DNA of 64,000 bases from Candidatus Formimonas warabiya. Lineage in GTDB: Bacteria; Bacillota; Dehalobacteriia; Dehalobacteriales; Dehalobacteriaceae. Shown here in pieces: positions 39,543-48,077 of the stretch. Both the position numbers and the translations under genes were made by a program. The DNA lies in assembly GCF_002777255.1 (NCBI RefSeq), contig NZ_CP017634.1:1748903-1812902 (forward strand), read 5' to 3'. Position 1 is the stretch's first letter; every line of letters begins with the position of its first letter. The notes below the pieces were generated by a model that worked only from the letters and a program-made list of their open reading frames with translations, did no database searches and was not told the DNA's origin.

Positions 39543-42464
39543 TTAGAAGAATCTTTCCGCAGAGGCACCGCCCAGCGGGATAAAGAAATCGTCGCCGCCG
39601 AACTTAACGGGATTTGCCTTGATCTCTTCCAGTTCATCGTACAGTTCGGAGCCGAGGAAGTATTTCTGGGGCGGTTCCACCTTTCCGCCGGCAGCGATGA
39701 TATTCAGCCCGGCCTTTACTTTTTCAGGCGTAGCGGGCATCTCGTAAACCCGTACCCCGCAGGCATTGTTAATGGCGTTGAGGACAGCCATATGCCCGGA
39801 GGACTGGAAGGCCTCGGAAGCGCCGGAGGAGCCGAAGGGTCCCTCCTCATCGGGTCTTTCGAAATGAATCACGTTAATTTCATCCGGAATGTCCAGAATA
39901 TAGGGCACACCGGCGCCAGCCATATTGGCATGCTTCTTTACGTCATGGTAGTTTTCGCTGAGGGCGAAACCGATGCAATGGGAAATGCCCCCGTAAGCCT
40001 GGCCGTTCACGGCGTCGATGTTGCCCACCCTGCCTACGTCATCCACGCAAGTGAAACGGAGGACCCGGGTTTTGCCGGTAGCGGTGTCAACCTCTACCTC
40101 TGCCAGATTCAAGCAATAGGTGTATGCGGGAGTGGGATCGCCGATGCCGGTATTGGGATCCAGGCGGCACAGTCCGGGAACAGATACGGTCTGATATTTG
40201 CCGTAATATTTGGTCTCAAGGCCCGCCGCCACCATCTCGTCATAGGTCCGGTAAGTGCCGTCGGGTTTGCGCATGGCGTTCAGCAGTTTTTCGGCAGCGA
40301 CAATCGTCGCTTTGCCGCTCATGAAATGGGTGCGGCTGGCGCCGGACATACCGCTGTCCGGGCAAAGCTTGGTATCGTTTTGTACCAGCCTGATGCGGTC
40401 GGGTGTCACACCCAGGGGCTTGAGGGCTTCCAGGGTCAGCATCAGGGAGCCGATATCGCCGCCCTGACCTAATTCTTGATAAGTGTCATATTTGATGAAG
40501 GTGTTGTCCGGAGCCAGTTCGATGGCCGCAGAAGCACTGTCGGTACCGCCTTCGGTGACGTTGAAGCCGCCCCAGGAAATTCCCACACCGCGGCGCTTCG
40601 CGGGAGTATCGGCGGCTTTCGCTTCTTGCACCGCCTTCTCATAAATGGGCCGCATCATCTTCATCATTTCCTCCATGGGATACTGGCGGAAAGGATAGCT
40701 GTTAATATTGGTGTCGCCGGGCCGGGCAATGTTTCTCCAGCGGAACTCAAAGGGATCGATGCCCGCTTTTTCCGCCAGCATGTCCATCAAGGCCTCAGAC
40801 AGAGTGTAGGCCTGGGGAGAACCATAGCTGCGGTAAGCGGTACCAAAGTTATGGTTGGTGTTGGCGATGCGCACCAGACCGGCCACATGGGGTACCTTAT
40901 ATGGGAAGAAGGAGAAACGGGCAGGTTTGGTCATAATATCGTCGCCGCCCCAGGAATAAGCCCCATGGTCCATACCGATGTCAAATTCGGCGGCGGTAAT
41001 GATGCCGTTTTCATCACAGGCCACCCGGCCGTTGGAATAGCTGGGGCACCGCTTCCCGGAGAAATGCTGATGCTCCTCATAGCTCATGGAGAGAGCCACC
41101 GGCATCTTGGTGACCACTGCGGCAGCGCCTGCAAGGCAAATGTCGCCGGCATTGGTGGACCAGCCGAAACTGGCTCCCGTGGGATTCAATACGATGCGCA
41201 GCTTATCCTTGGGAACACCGAGGGAATTCCCGATCCGTCCGATAGACGAGTAAACACCCTGGGACTTGCACTGGATGGTCAGATAGTCATCTTCATCAAA
41301 GTAAGCCTGAACGGTGGTGCCTTCGATGGTCAAATGGGGTTCCCGGGTGGAATGGAAGCTGCCGGATACGCTATGCGCAGAATTGTCTATCACTTCCTGC
41401 ACCTTGGCGGGATCTTCCAGTCCCACACCCTTCATTACCGGCTGCATGGAGAAAATGTTGGGCGTATCCTCGTGGACCCGCATGGCATCAGGCATTACGG
41501 CATCCAGATAGCTCAAGTATTCCGGAAGCTGTTCAATTTCAACCTTGATCTTGGCCGCTGCGGCGCGGGCGTGGTCCTTGGTGTCGGCAACGGCAAGGGC
41601 GACCACATCGCCATAACGGAAGATCTTATCTTCTGCCAGGATCTTCCGGCTGGGGACCATAACCGTGGTGCGCTCATGGAACTGACCCTCGGCCATCATA
41701 TTGGTACCGCCGGCTTCTTTAAGTTCTTTATGCGTGATAATTTTCACAACTCCGGGCATAGTTTCCGCTTCGGAGGTATCTATCTTGAGAATCTTGGCAT
41801 GATGGGCAATTCTGGGCTGGGCTACCGCCACATGGAGGGTTTCCGCCGGCATCTTCAGTTCCTGATCGTCTCCATAGTCGGCCAGTCCGCATACCTTGGC
41901 CAGTGCCGTAGGACGGACAACGGGCTTACCGTAATACTCGTTGTCTTCAGGAAGCTGGAAGGTAATATCTTCAATGGACGCCTCGCCGCGGACAACCTTT
42001 GCCGCTGCCATTACGGCGTCAACAATCTGTTTGTAGCCCGTACACCGGCAGACATTGCGGTGTTTCTGGAACCATTCCCGGACTTCTTCCCGGGTGGGGT
42101 TATTGTTTTCCAGGAGCAGACCGTAGGCGGAGACAATAAAGCCGGGAGAACAGAAGCCGCACTGTACAGCACCGCAATTCATCCATGCTACCTGCACAGG
42201 ATGCAAGTTGTTGGGAGTACCAATGCCCTCAATGGTGATGACCTTGCTGTACTCTTCCACAGTCCGCATCTTCTTTGTGCAGGAACGGATCACCTTTCCG
42301 TCCAGTATTACTGAACACGATCCGCATACACCGGTGCCACAGCCAACTTTCGTGCCTGTCAGGCCCATGCGGCGCAACACATCAGCAAGGGAATCCTTTT
42401 CCGGATTGCAGGCAAACACGCGATTTGCCCCGTTGATGTTAAGCCACATTTTTCTTAGCTTCAT
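39543..42464 (-). CDS. Molybdopterin-dependent aldehyde oxidoreductase (xanthine oxidase family)
   Basis: About 973 residues from ATG 42464, the ATG correctly spaced (8 bases) from GGAGGT. Both iron-sulfur domains and the Mo-binding domains lie in one chain, as in Desulfovibrio MOP. The first [2Fe-2S] has C42, C47, C50, C62 (VGCGTGVCGSC). The second has C102, C105, C139, C141 (QCGFCSPG, VCRCTGY). The Mo domains show GKPVVRPTALAKVCGLADYG, TREPHLTIEGTTVQAYF, FGTAYRSYGSPQAYTLSEAL, DTYQELGQGGDIGS and catalytic Glu in FGSSGASEAF. It oxidises an aldehyde or hydroxylates a heterocycle; no FAD domain is present, so electrons leave to the neighbouring dicluster protein. A Moco riboswitch controls it. 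Confidence 0.92.
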   Translation of the reverse strand: MKLRKMWLNINGANRVFACNPEKDSLADVLRRMGLTGTKVGCGTGVCGSCSVILDGKVIRSCTKKMRTVEEYSKVITIEGIGTPNNLHPVQVAWMNCGAVQCGFCSPGFIVSAYGLLLENNNPTREEVREWFQKHRNVCRCTGYKQIVDAVMAAAKVVRGEASIEDITFQLPEDNEYYGKPVVRPTALAKVCGLADYGDDQELKMPAETLHVAVAQPRIAHHAKILKIDTSEAETMPGVVKIITHKELKEAGGTNMMAEGQFHERTTVMVPSRKILAEDKIFRYGDVVALAVADTKDHARAAAAKIKVEIEQLPEYLSYLDAVMPDAMRVHEDTPNIFSMQPVMKGVGLEDPAKVQEVIDNSAHSVSGSFHSTREPHLTIEGTTVQAYFDEDDYLTIQCKSQGVYSSIGRIGNSLGVPKDKLRIVLNPTGASFGWSTNAGDICLAGAAAVVTKMPVALSMSYEEHQHFSGKRCPSYSNGRVACDENGIITAAEFDIGMDHGAYSWGGDDIMTKPARFSFFPYKVPHVAGLVRIANTNHNFGTAYRSYGSPQAYTLSEALMDMLAEKAGIDPFEFRWRNIARPGDTNINSYPFRQYPMEEMMKMMRPIYEKAVQEAKAADTPAKRRGVGISWGGFNVTEGGTDSASAAIELAPDNTFIKYDTYQELGQGGDIGSLMLTLEALKPLGVTPDRIRLVQNDTKLCPDSGMSGASRTHFMSGKATIVAAEKLLNAMRKPDGTYRTYDEMVAAGLETKYYGKYQTVSVPGLCRLDPNTGIGDPTPAYTYCLNLAEVEVDTATGKTRVLRFTCVDDVGRVGNIDAVNGQAYGGISHCIGFALSENYHDVKKHANMAGAGVPYILDIPDEINVIHFERPDEEGPFGSSGASEAFQSSGHMAVLNAINNACGVRVYEMPATPEKVKAGLNIIAAGGKVEPPQKYFLGSELYDELEEIKANPVKFGGDDFFIPLGGASAERFF

Positions 42465-42604
42465 GTACATGTACCTCCATTTTATTTATATTATGAACCC
42501 ACCAACCCGGCGGATGATGGGAATCATCCAAGAGTGATCCACGTTCCGTGCCACGATTTTATAAAAACCTTTGACCGGCACATATTTTTATTATGATAAA
42601 AAAA

Positions 42605-42783
42605 CAAAAAACCTATTCTGGAAAGCAGAATAGGTCGAATTAAATCCTACTATCGACGATAACCTATCTCCTTCCCACGCTGGGAGGCACATCTGTTTCC
42701 AGCTATACCCTAGTGGCCGGAAATTCTTAGCATCTAAATCGTTCTGCCTTAGAATAACCAGCTCGGAGGTTTCTTTCGTTATC
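42605..42783 (-). promoter_or_regulatory. Molybdenum cofactor (Moco) riboswitch with terminator, aldehyde oxidoreductase leader
   Basis: On the minus strand GCTGGAAACAGATGTGCCTC is followed by CCAGCGTGGGAAGGAGATAGG-type sequence, colinear with the moeA leader (shared GGAAAC, TGCCTCCC and GGAARGARRTAGG). The closing stem pairs GATAAC (42778-42783) with GTTATC (42658-42663) and CTCC with GGAG. The aptamer is about 126 bases. A terminator with an eight-base stem CTATTCTG/CAGAATAG and TTTTTTG follows at 42605-42635, and the intervening TAGGTT..GACCTATT segments allow alternative pairing. High Moco should repress the operon. Confidence 0.87.
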
Positions 42784-42886
42784 CATCAATAGTCTATCTT
42801 GGCTGACATATATTGTCAATATTCTTGAAAAAGTATAACGGTCCTTGGGTCCCTAAGGGCGGAGGACCGTCAGATATGGGTAAAAA

Positions 42887-43234
42887 TCAGACTTGAAGGG
42901 CACTGTCTCCCGATTCCCCCGTTCTAATCCGGATCGCGTCCAGCACATCGTAAATGAAGATCTTTCCGTCACCTAAATTGCCCGTACCGGCCTTTGCGGT
43001 AATAATTGAAATAGCTTTTTCCAGCACCGCATCAATCACGACCACTTCAATTTTGATTTTGGGAATGAGATTCACACTATAAGAATTGCCCCGGTAGGAT
43101 TCTTTGATCCCCCTTTGCAGACCGCAGCCAATGACATTGGTCACGGTCATGCCTTTGATACCGGCCTGATCCAAGGCATCTTTTACATCGTCCAATTTTG
43201 ACGGTCTCATAATGCACTCAATTTTTTTCATCAT
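42887..43234 (-). CDS. P-II family nitrogen regulatory protein
   Basis: A 115-residue PII protein. It starts MKKIECIMRPSKLDDVKDAL, has the T-loop RGNSYSVNLIPKIK with Tyr at the expected apex, and the nucleotide-binding motif AGTGNLGDGKIFIYDV with the C-terminal VLDAIRIRTGE. PII proteins bind ATP/ADP and 2-oxoglutarate and plug the ammonium transporter. It lies 38 bases after amt in the same operon, so it is functionally a GlnK. Length is normal. Confidence 0.94.
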   Translation of the reverse strand: MMKKIECIMRPSKLDDVKDALDQAGIKGMTVTNVIGCGLQRGIKESYRGNSYSVNLIPKIKIEVVVIDAVLEKAISIITAKAGTGNLGDGKIFIYDVLDAIRIRTGESGDSALQV

Positions 43235-43272
43235 GCCAGCTCCTCATCTTTATAAAATTGCACTAGGAACAA

Positions 43273-44586
43273 CTAACCGGTTACCATTTTGCTGGTCACC
43301 AAGGATCCCCCCTGAGAAAGTTCAGACGGCTCCCAAATCAGGTCAGTGCCCAAGACAGCATCCCCATAGGCTTTCTCCCCGTGCAGGCACAGGTCCAGGC
43401 CCATTTCTTCCTCTTCTCCCACGGATCTGAGGGGCACAAACAAAGAAATCAGTTTCAGAATCACAAACGTAGCCACTACGGCAACAGCAACCGTTGCTCC
43501 AATGGCGATAAGCTGAGAGGCAACTAAGGAGGGATTTCCGTAGAAAAGTCCGTCTGCGCCCAGGGGGTTAACTGTTTTGGTAGCAAACAGCCCGGTGGCA
43601 ATTGCTCCCCATGTACCGCCTACTCCGTGTACCCCAAAGGCATCTAAGGCATCATCATACCCTAATTTCTTTTTGACCACCACCACGGCCAGGTAGCAAA
43701 CAACCCCTCCCACGAATCCGGTGGCCAAAGCGGCCAGGGGAGTAACAAAGCCAGCAGCCGGGGTAACGGCAACCAATCCTGCTACGGCACCACTTGCCGC
43801 ACCTAAAGAAGTCGGTTTTCCGTTGTGTACCCATTCTGTTAAAACCCAGGCCAGAGCAGCCGCAGCCGCGGCAGAATTGGTATTGACAAAAGCCACTGCC
43901 GCAAGACCATTTGCCCCCAAAGCACTTCCGGCGTTAAACCCGAACCAGCCAAACCATAAAATTCCTGCTCCTAAAACCGTCATTGGTAAATTATGGGGAG
44001 CAAAACCCGTCTTTTCCGATTTTGTTCTGGTCCCGATCACCAAGGCGGCAACCAGCGCAGATACCCCTGATAAAATATGGACCACAGTCCCTCCGGCAAA
44101 ATCCAGGGCGCCTAATGTTCTAATCCAGCCTCCCACACCCCAGACCCAGTGGGCGATGAGAGAATAGGCGGTCAGGGACCAAATTAAGATAAATGCAATA
44201 TACGCGCCAAAACGCATTCTTTCTGCAATGGCGCCGGAAATCAAGGCTGGGGTGATGATAGCGAACATCATCTGGAATCCCATGAAAACCAGGGCAGGAA
44301 TCGTTCCTGCATAATCGGCGTTGGGTTCTATTCCTACCCCTCTTAACCCGATCCAGGATAAATTTCCGATCAGACCATGCACATCCGGTCCGAAAGCCAA
44401 AGAAAAACCGGCCAGAACCCAGGAAATAGAAACAAGAATGATGGCGACATAACTATGCATCGTCGTACTTAAGACATTTTTCTTTCGCACCATACCTCCA
44501 TAGAACAGGGCCAGTCCGGGAGTCATTAAAAGTACCAGGGCTGAACAAACTAAAACCCAAGCAGTATCACCAGTATCAATGGTCAT
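43273..44586 (-). CDS. amt: Ammonium transporter Amt
   Basis: A 437-residue Amt/Rh channel with 11 hydrophobic helices. Landmarks: start with DTAWVLVCSALVLLMTPGLA and FYGGMVRKKN, AHWVWG with DFAGGTVVHILSGVSALVAA, ILWFGWFGFNAGSALGAN, GFVGGVVCYLAVV and DALDAFGVHGVGGTWG (twin-His pore region). It imports ammonium in a PII-regulated manner. AAGGAGGAATAAAA precedes the start. It forms an operon with the downstream PII gene. Confidence 0.95.
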   Translation of the reverse strand: MTIDTGDTAWVLVCSALVLLMTPGLALFYGGMVRKKNVLSTTMHSYVAIILVSISWVLAGFSLAFGPDVHGLIGNLSWIGLRGVGIEPNADYAGTIPALVFMGFQMMFAIITPALISGAIAERMRFGAYIAFILIWSLTAYSLIAHWVWGVGGWIRTLGALDFAGGTVVHILSGVSALVAALVIGTRTKSEKTGFAPHNLPMTVLGAGILWFGWFGFNAGSALGANGLAAVAFVNTNSAAAAAALAWVLTEWVHNGKPTSLGAASGAVAGLVAVTPAAGFVTPLAALATGFVGGVVCYLAVVVVKKKLGYDDALDAFGVHGVGGTWGAIATGLFATKTVNPLGADGLFYGNPSLVASQLIAIGATVAVAVVATFVILKLISLFVPLRSVGEEEEMGLDLCLHGEKAYGDAVLGTDLIWEPSELSQGGSLVTSKMVTG

Positions 44587-44760
44587 TTTTTATTCCTCCT
44601 TAAAAGTCTCGAAAATAAAAAACTCTCAGAAATCGTGCACCCATTTCCAAGAGCTTCGTTGCTCCTCGTCAGCATATACAACGCTGCATACGCCCAATAA
44701 AAAAACGCCTTCCAAAATTGAAAGGCGTCATTGCCGTTTGAAAGATACTTCATTGTATCT
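44587..44760 (-). promoter_or_regulatory. amt leader with internal terminator hairpin
   Basis: On the minus strand, about 115 bases before the start codon, ACGCCTTTC/GGAAGGCGT forms a stem followed by seven T (44699-44728), an intrinsic terminator located in the leader. It may be an attenuator controlling amt, or the end of an undetected upstream transcript. No known ammonium-related riboswitch was recognised. Confidence 0.55.
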
Positions 44761-44896
44761 GATAAAAATTATGCCACATTCCAGTTCCTTTGTCAACAAC
44801 TTCCTGATGCCATCGCCCAACAATAAGCGCAGCGAAAGCCCTGGATGAATTCGGAGATATTCCGGCACCTGAGAAATCCGTTCCGGAGAAGAAATA

Positions 44897-44913
44897 GGAC
44901 CGGCTTCCGGTCC
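44897..44913 (-). terminator. Terminator after the small XhlA-like gene
   Basis: Stem GGACCGG/CCGGTCC with a three-base loop, followed on the minus strand by TATTTCTT, ten bases past the stop of the gene at 44923. The T-run is broken, so strength is moderate. Confidence 0.6.
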
Positions 44914-44922
44914 CTAAAACTA

Positions 44923-45144
44923 TTAATGAAACAGCAAGCTTAAAGTCCATCCTAAGCACATGGTAAGAAAGGAGATAAATAAAGTCGCCCACACCGGCAA
45001 TCTATTCCTTAAACTGTTGATGGCCTCCCATAACTGTTTATGTGCTTCCCTATTTTCTTCGGCATTGCTGTCAATCTTTTCGCCCAATGCGACGATGTTC
45101 GCGCAAGTTCCGCTGTGTTCTTTACAGACTTCTTCTCCGCTCAT
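44923..45144 (-). CDS. Small coiled-coil membrane protein (phage XhlA-like)
   Basis: 73 residues. A soluble N-terminal helix with two Cys (CKEHSGTC) and coiled-coil heptads (about 15-45) precedes RNRLPVWATLFISFLTMCLG, a single C-terminal membrane helix. The RNRLPVWAT..IS motif occurs in small prophage-encoded hemolysin/holin-accessory proteins. No other phage gene is nearby, so it may be a domesticated remnant. AGAGGGG precedes the ATG, and a terminator follows, so it is a monocistronic gene. Confidence 0.7.
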   Translation of the reverse strand: MSGEEVCKEHSGTCANIVALGEKIDSNAEENREAHKQLWEAINSLRNRLPVWATLFISFLTMCLGWTLSLLFH

Positions 45145-45339
45145 AGGCGTCCCCTCTTAAAATTCATAAAAAAATATGCAGCGATTAACGAGCGTTAAAA
45201 GAGTAGGCTATACTTTATTATATTATCGGGTTGTCCCAAAAGTGTCAGAATGGCCTAATTTCTTCTCACCTGCCCAAAGTACCGTCATTCTCAGCTAAAT
45301 CCCTGCTCTTTCAAACGAGAAACCGTCGAGAAACAACAG

Positions 45340-45648
45340 TCACTTTAGCGATCTGTCATTCTTCTGCCCTCCTGCGGGGTCCAAATATTTCAATCGATCG
45401 ACACCGGTACCGGTAATTTGGTAGTTAATCACTAATTCCCCTTTTGGGCCAAATGCTACCCGGCCCACCTCTATCATTCCCACCGCACACAAGGAGCTTA
45501 AATGTTGAGAAATCATCCTCTGATTAAACTGGCGTTCATTTTGATATTCTTGCTGAAGGTCCCGCCGGATATCATGAAGCGAAACTTCACCTTCCACCCC
45601 GGAAATGTAGGATAATATGCGGGATTTGAGCGGTAATAAATCTGCCAT
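45340..45648 (-). CDS. Winged-helix domain protein, 102 residues
   Basis: ATG 45648 has a perfect AGGAGGAG site; the frame is open further upstream but that part is low-information leader. The product has the order helix-helix-wing: LKSRILSYISGVEGEVSLHD, RQFNQRMISQHLSSLCAVGM, then a beta wing GRVAFGPKGELVINYQIT. It is probably a small DNA-binding regulator. It lies downstream of the sigma-54 activator on the same strand with a 180-base gap. No target is evident. Confidence 0.7.
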   Translation of the reverse strand: MADLLPLKSRILSYISGVEGEVSLHDIRRDLQQEYQNERQFNQRMISQHLSSLCAVGMIEVGRVAFGPKGELVINYQITGTGVDRLKYLDPAGGQKNDRSLK

Positions 45649-45829
45649 CTTCTTTTCTCCTCCTAATTCCTTAATTTTAGTAATTCTTTGGGGTTCGCTA
45701 CCACCATCAACGTGCCTAAAGTGATGATGCAAGCCCATAAAGCCGCCCACATCTTGTGTAGGCGACCTGCTCCCGATCATTTCCGGGAGCGAAAATATTT
45801 CACCCATTGGTCTTTGTCCGTCTTTGAGC
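45649..45829 (-). other. Structured leader between the sigma-54 activator and the winged-helix gene
   Basis: On the minus strand GCTCCCGG/CGGGAGC flanks a six-base loop (about 45766-45791), followed by a second stem GCCTACAC/GTGGGCGG and then a GC-rich tract up to the winged-helix ribosome binding site. I recognise no known riboswitch. It may be an unassigned regulatory leader. Confidence 0.35.
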
Positions 45830-47290
45830 TCAGCTAATTTTTTTTAACTGAATCCCGAACCTCTTCATCCGGTAGTGCAAATTTTGCCGTAGCATGCCCA
45901 GTTCCTCCGCGGTTTTTGTGATGTTCCCCTTGTTTTTTTGCAGGGTGTCTTCAATCAACTTTTTTTCAAATTCCATCAGCATGGCGCGCAGGGTCCCTTT
46001 CCCGGCTAAGGAGGGGAAGTTTGACGGGGATTTTAATAACCGGCCCTGAAAATATTCCGGTAAATGATGGAGCCGTAAAGTCTTTTCATCCGGCTCCACA
46101 ACATTCATGGCGCTTTCTACGATATTTTCCAGCTCCCGGATATTTCCCGGCCAATCATAGCGCTCAAAAAGGTAAATTAAATCTTCGGAAATGATGTTAA
46201 TAAACAAGCCAAATTTGGTATTGAACTTTTTAATAAAATGCCAGGTGAGAATTTTCATATCCTCTTTTCTTTCCCGTAAAGGTGGGATCCGCATGGTCAC
46301 CGTGGCCAGCCGGTAAAAGAGATCCCATCGAATGGCCGGCTCTCGCACCGCATCAAGAGGATCCATATTTGTGGCACTAATGATCCTGCAGTTTACCGGA
46401 ATCTCCCCTTTGCTGCCGATCCTTCTGATCACCTTATCCTGGAGCACCCGTAAAAGCTTGGCCTGAAGCAGCAGGGGCATGGAATTGATTTCGTCCAAGA
46501 AGATGGTGCCTCCCTCAGCTTGCTCAAAAAGGCCCGGAATATCGGATGCTCCGGTGAAGGCCCCCTTCACCGTTCCGAATAGGACGCTTTCCAGTAGGGT
46601 GTCTGGAATCGCCGCACAGTTCACGGGAACAAAGGGTCCTTTAGAAAAGCAGCTGGCGTTGTGAATGCCGTGGGCAAAAAGCTCCTTCCCAGTGCCGGTT
46701 TCCCCCACAATTAACACGGGAGAATCATGGCCGGCAACCTTCCGGGCCAGAAAAACCGTTCTTTGAATACTCTCACTGTCACCGATAATATCCTCCAGGA
46801 GATAGCGGGCCCGGTCCTGGTGATTATTTTCTTCCCGGAGCAATTTTTTTTGCATCTCCATGGTAATGGTAATAAAATCGTTGATCTGATTGAGATTTCG
46901 GGCAATCGTATAAATCGCGGCCAGTTGACCCTGATCATAAAAAGGAAATGTGCTAAATATGATGTCTGCCGTACGTCCATTGGGTAATTTATATCGATAG
47001 GGCTGTTCGATCAAGGGTCTGCCGGTACTTAATATTTTTTTTGTTACATCCCTGGACCAGGAATAATCCGGGTATACGGCATCCTCTTTCTTTCCTAAAA
47101 CATCTTCCCTTTTCATCCCTTCAATTTTTTCCGTTTCACAATTGTACAGAATGATTTCGCTTGCTTCATTGATGCAAAATACGGATTCGTGCATGTGATC
47201 AATGATGCTTTTTAACAATTGGTTTTCCTTTTGGAGGGCATTTTTCTCCTGCTCAAGGGAATTCATGCGCACCTGATCCATCTTTACCAT
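45830..47290 (-). CDS. Sigma-54-dependent transcriptional activator with PAS sensor
   Basis: A 486-residue bacterial enhancer-binding protein. An N-terminal coiled coil (8-28) and PAS domain (about 30-125, HESVFCINEASEIILYN) precede an AAA+ domain with Walker A GETGTGKE (196-203), the sigma-54 contact loop GAFTGA (243-248) and Walker B GGTIFLDEIN (260-269). A Fis-type helix-turn-helix lies at the C-terminus (ITKTAEELGMLRQNLHYRMK). It senses a small molecule or redox state through PAS and drives sigma-54 promoters. The target is unknown; nearest genes are regulators and the amine-metabolism cluster. GGGAGGT precedes the ATG. Confidence 0.93.
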   Translation of the reverse strand: MVKMDQVRMNSLEQEKNALQKENQLLKSIIDHMHESVFCINEASEIILYNCETEKIEGMKREDVLGKKEDAVYPDYSWSRDVTKKILSTGRPLIEQPYRYKLPNGRTADIIFSTFPFYDQGQLAAIYTIARNLNQINDFITITMEMQKKLLREENNHQDRARYLLEDIIGDSESIQRTVFLARKVAGHDSPVLIVGETGTGKELFAHGIHNASCFSKGPFVPVNCAAIPDTLLESVLFGTVKGAFTGASDIPGLFEQAEGGTIFLDEINSMPLLLQAKLLRVLQDKVIRRIGSKGEIPVNCRIISATNMDPLDAVREPAIRWDLFYRLATVTMRIPPLRERKEDMKILTWHFIKKFNTKFGLFINIISEDLIYLFERYDWPGNIRELENIVESAMNVVEPDEKTLRLHHLPEYFQGRLLKSPSNFPSLAGKGTLRAMLMEFEKKLIEDTLQKNKGNITKTAEELGMLRQNLHYRMKRFGIQLKKIS

Positions 47291-47374
47291 ATTTAGACCT
47301 CCCAGACATTTCAGCTATTGATACTTTCCCATCCGGTCTGTTTCCTTTCACCCTTGATCCGGTCCTATCCCCCG

Positions 47375-47962
47375 CTACCCTTGTTTGTTGCGGATAGATT
47401 CCCAAAATAATTCCCAGGTATCGTGAACGGCTTTTTTATAAGTACTGAGATCATAGTAATGGGACAAAACATACAACCCGTCCGCAAAACAGTAAAAGGC
47501 CGTCTGAAGCTTCTCGATAGGATCGTTTCTGAGGATTCCTTCCTTAACTCCCTGGGCAAAAGCAGGTCTCAGCAATTGAGAATACCTTTCTTCGTAAAAG
47601 ATCAAAATGGCTTGGGTTTTGTCTTTTAAGTTTTCCGGAGGAAAAATGGCATTTCTTTTGTAAAAAACCGCTTGATCGCGGTGATGCTCTATCTCTTCCA
47701 AATGGTTGTGCAGGATTGTCTGCAGCAGCTCTTTTATGCCCTTATTTTCCACCCTGTTTTTCAATTCTGCCAGATCTTTTAGCTTTTCATTGACGACATC
47801 ATCAAAAAGACTGAGAAATAATTGCTCTTTACTTTCAAAATGCGCATAAATGGTGGATGCCCTGATATTGGCCTGTTTGGCAATCTCCGCCACAGAGGTT
47901 CCCTCATACCCCTTATGCACAAAAAGGATCAGGGCTTCCTGCTTAATCCGGTCTTTCGTCAT
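47375..47962 (-). CDS. TetR/AcrR-family transcriptional regulator
   Basis: A 195-residue regulator. N-terminal helix-turn-helix: ALILFVHKGYEGTSVAEIAK then RASTIYAHFESKEQLFLSLF. The helical C-terminal ligand-binding domain resembles the TetR_C_33-like type (YEERYSQLLRPAFAQGVKEG). It probably represses its own gene through a 14-base palindrome at 47975-47988 that overlaps its ribosome binding region. Its ligand and other targets are unknown; no efflux pump lies adjacent. Confidence 0.92.
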   Translation of the reverse strand: MTKDRIKQEALILFVHKGYEGTSVAEIAKQANIRASTIYAHFESKEQLFLSLFDDVVNEKLKDLAELKNRVENKGIKELLQTILHNHLEEIEHHRDQAVFYKRNAIFPPENLKDKTQAILIFYEERYSQLLRPAFAQGVKEGILRNDPIEKLQTAFYCFADGLYVLSHYYDLSTYKKAVHDTWELFWESIRNKQG

Positions 47963-47974
47963 CTCTGCCCTCCT

Positions 47975-47988
47975 AACGAACGTTCGTT
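47975..47988. promoter_or_regulatory. Palindromic operator for the TetR regulator
   Basis: A perfect 14-base palindrome AACGAACGTTCGTT lies directly upstream of the AGGAGGG ribosome binding site of the TetR gene. The sequence resembles the well-known AcrR/TetR-type operators containing GAACGTTC. Autoregulation is likely. Confidence 0.75.
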
Positions 47989-48077
47989 TTTTTCATTATA
48001 AAAAATTTTCCCCTTTCCGTCAACCGGTGGGCCGTTCCATGGCCCGGGGAATTTGTCCCCTCCGGATGGGGAGCACG

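Noticed and set aside
40476..42314. 612-residue plus-strand ORF opposite the aldehyde oxidoreductase
   Set aside because: It is an antisense shadow; the minus-strand frame carries all Fe-S and molybdenum motifs and a ribosome binding site.
44826..44897. Short coding-like plus-strand segment (SAAKALDEFGDIP...)
   Set aside because: The reading looks protein-like but has no start codon or ribosome binding site and a stop just upstream; at most a gene fragment.
45231..45262. Sequence GGGTTGTCCCAAAAGTGTC as an insertion sequence end
   Set aside because: It resembles common IS termini, but no second end, duplication or transposase fragment is nearby.
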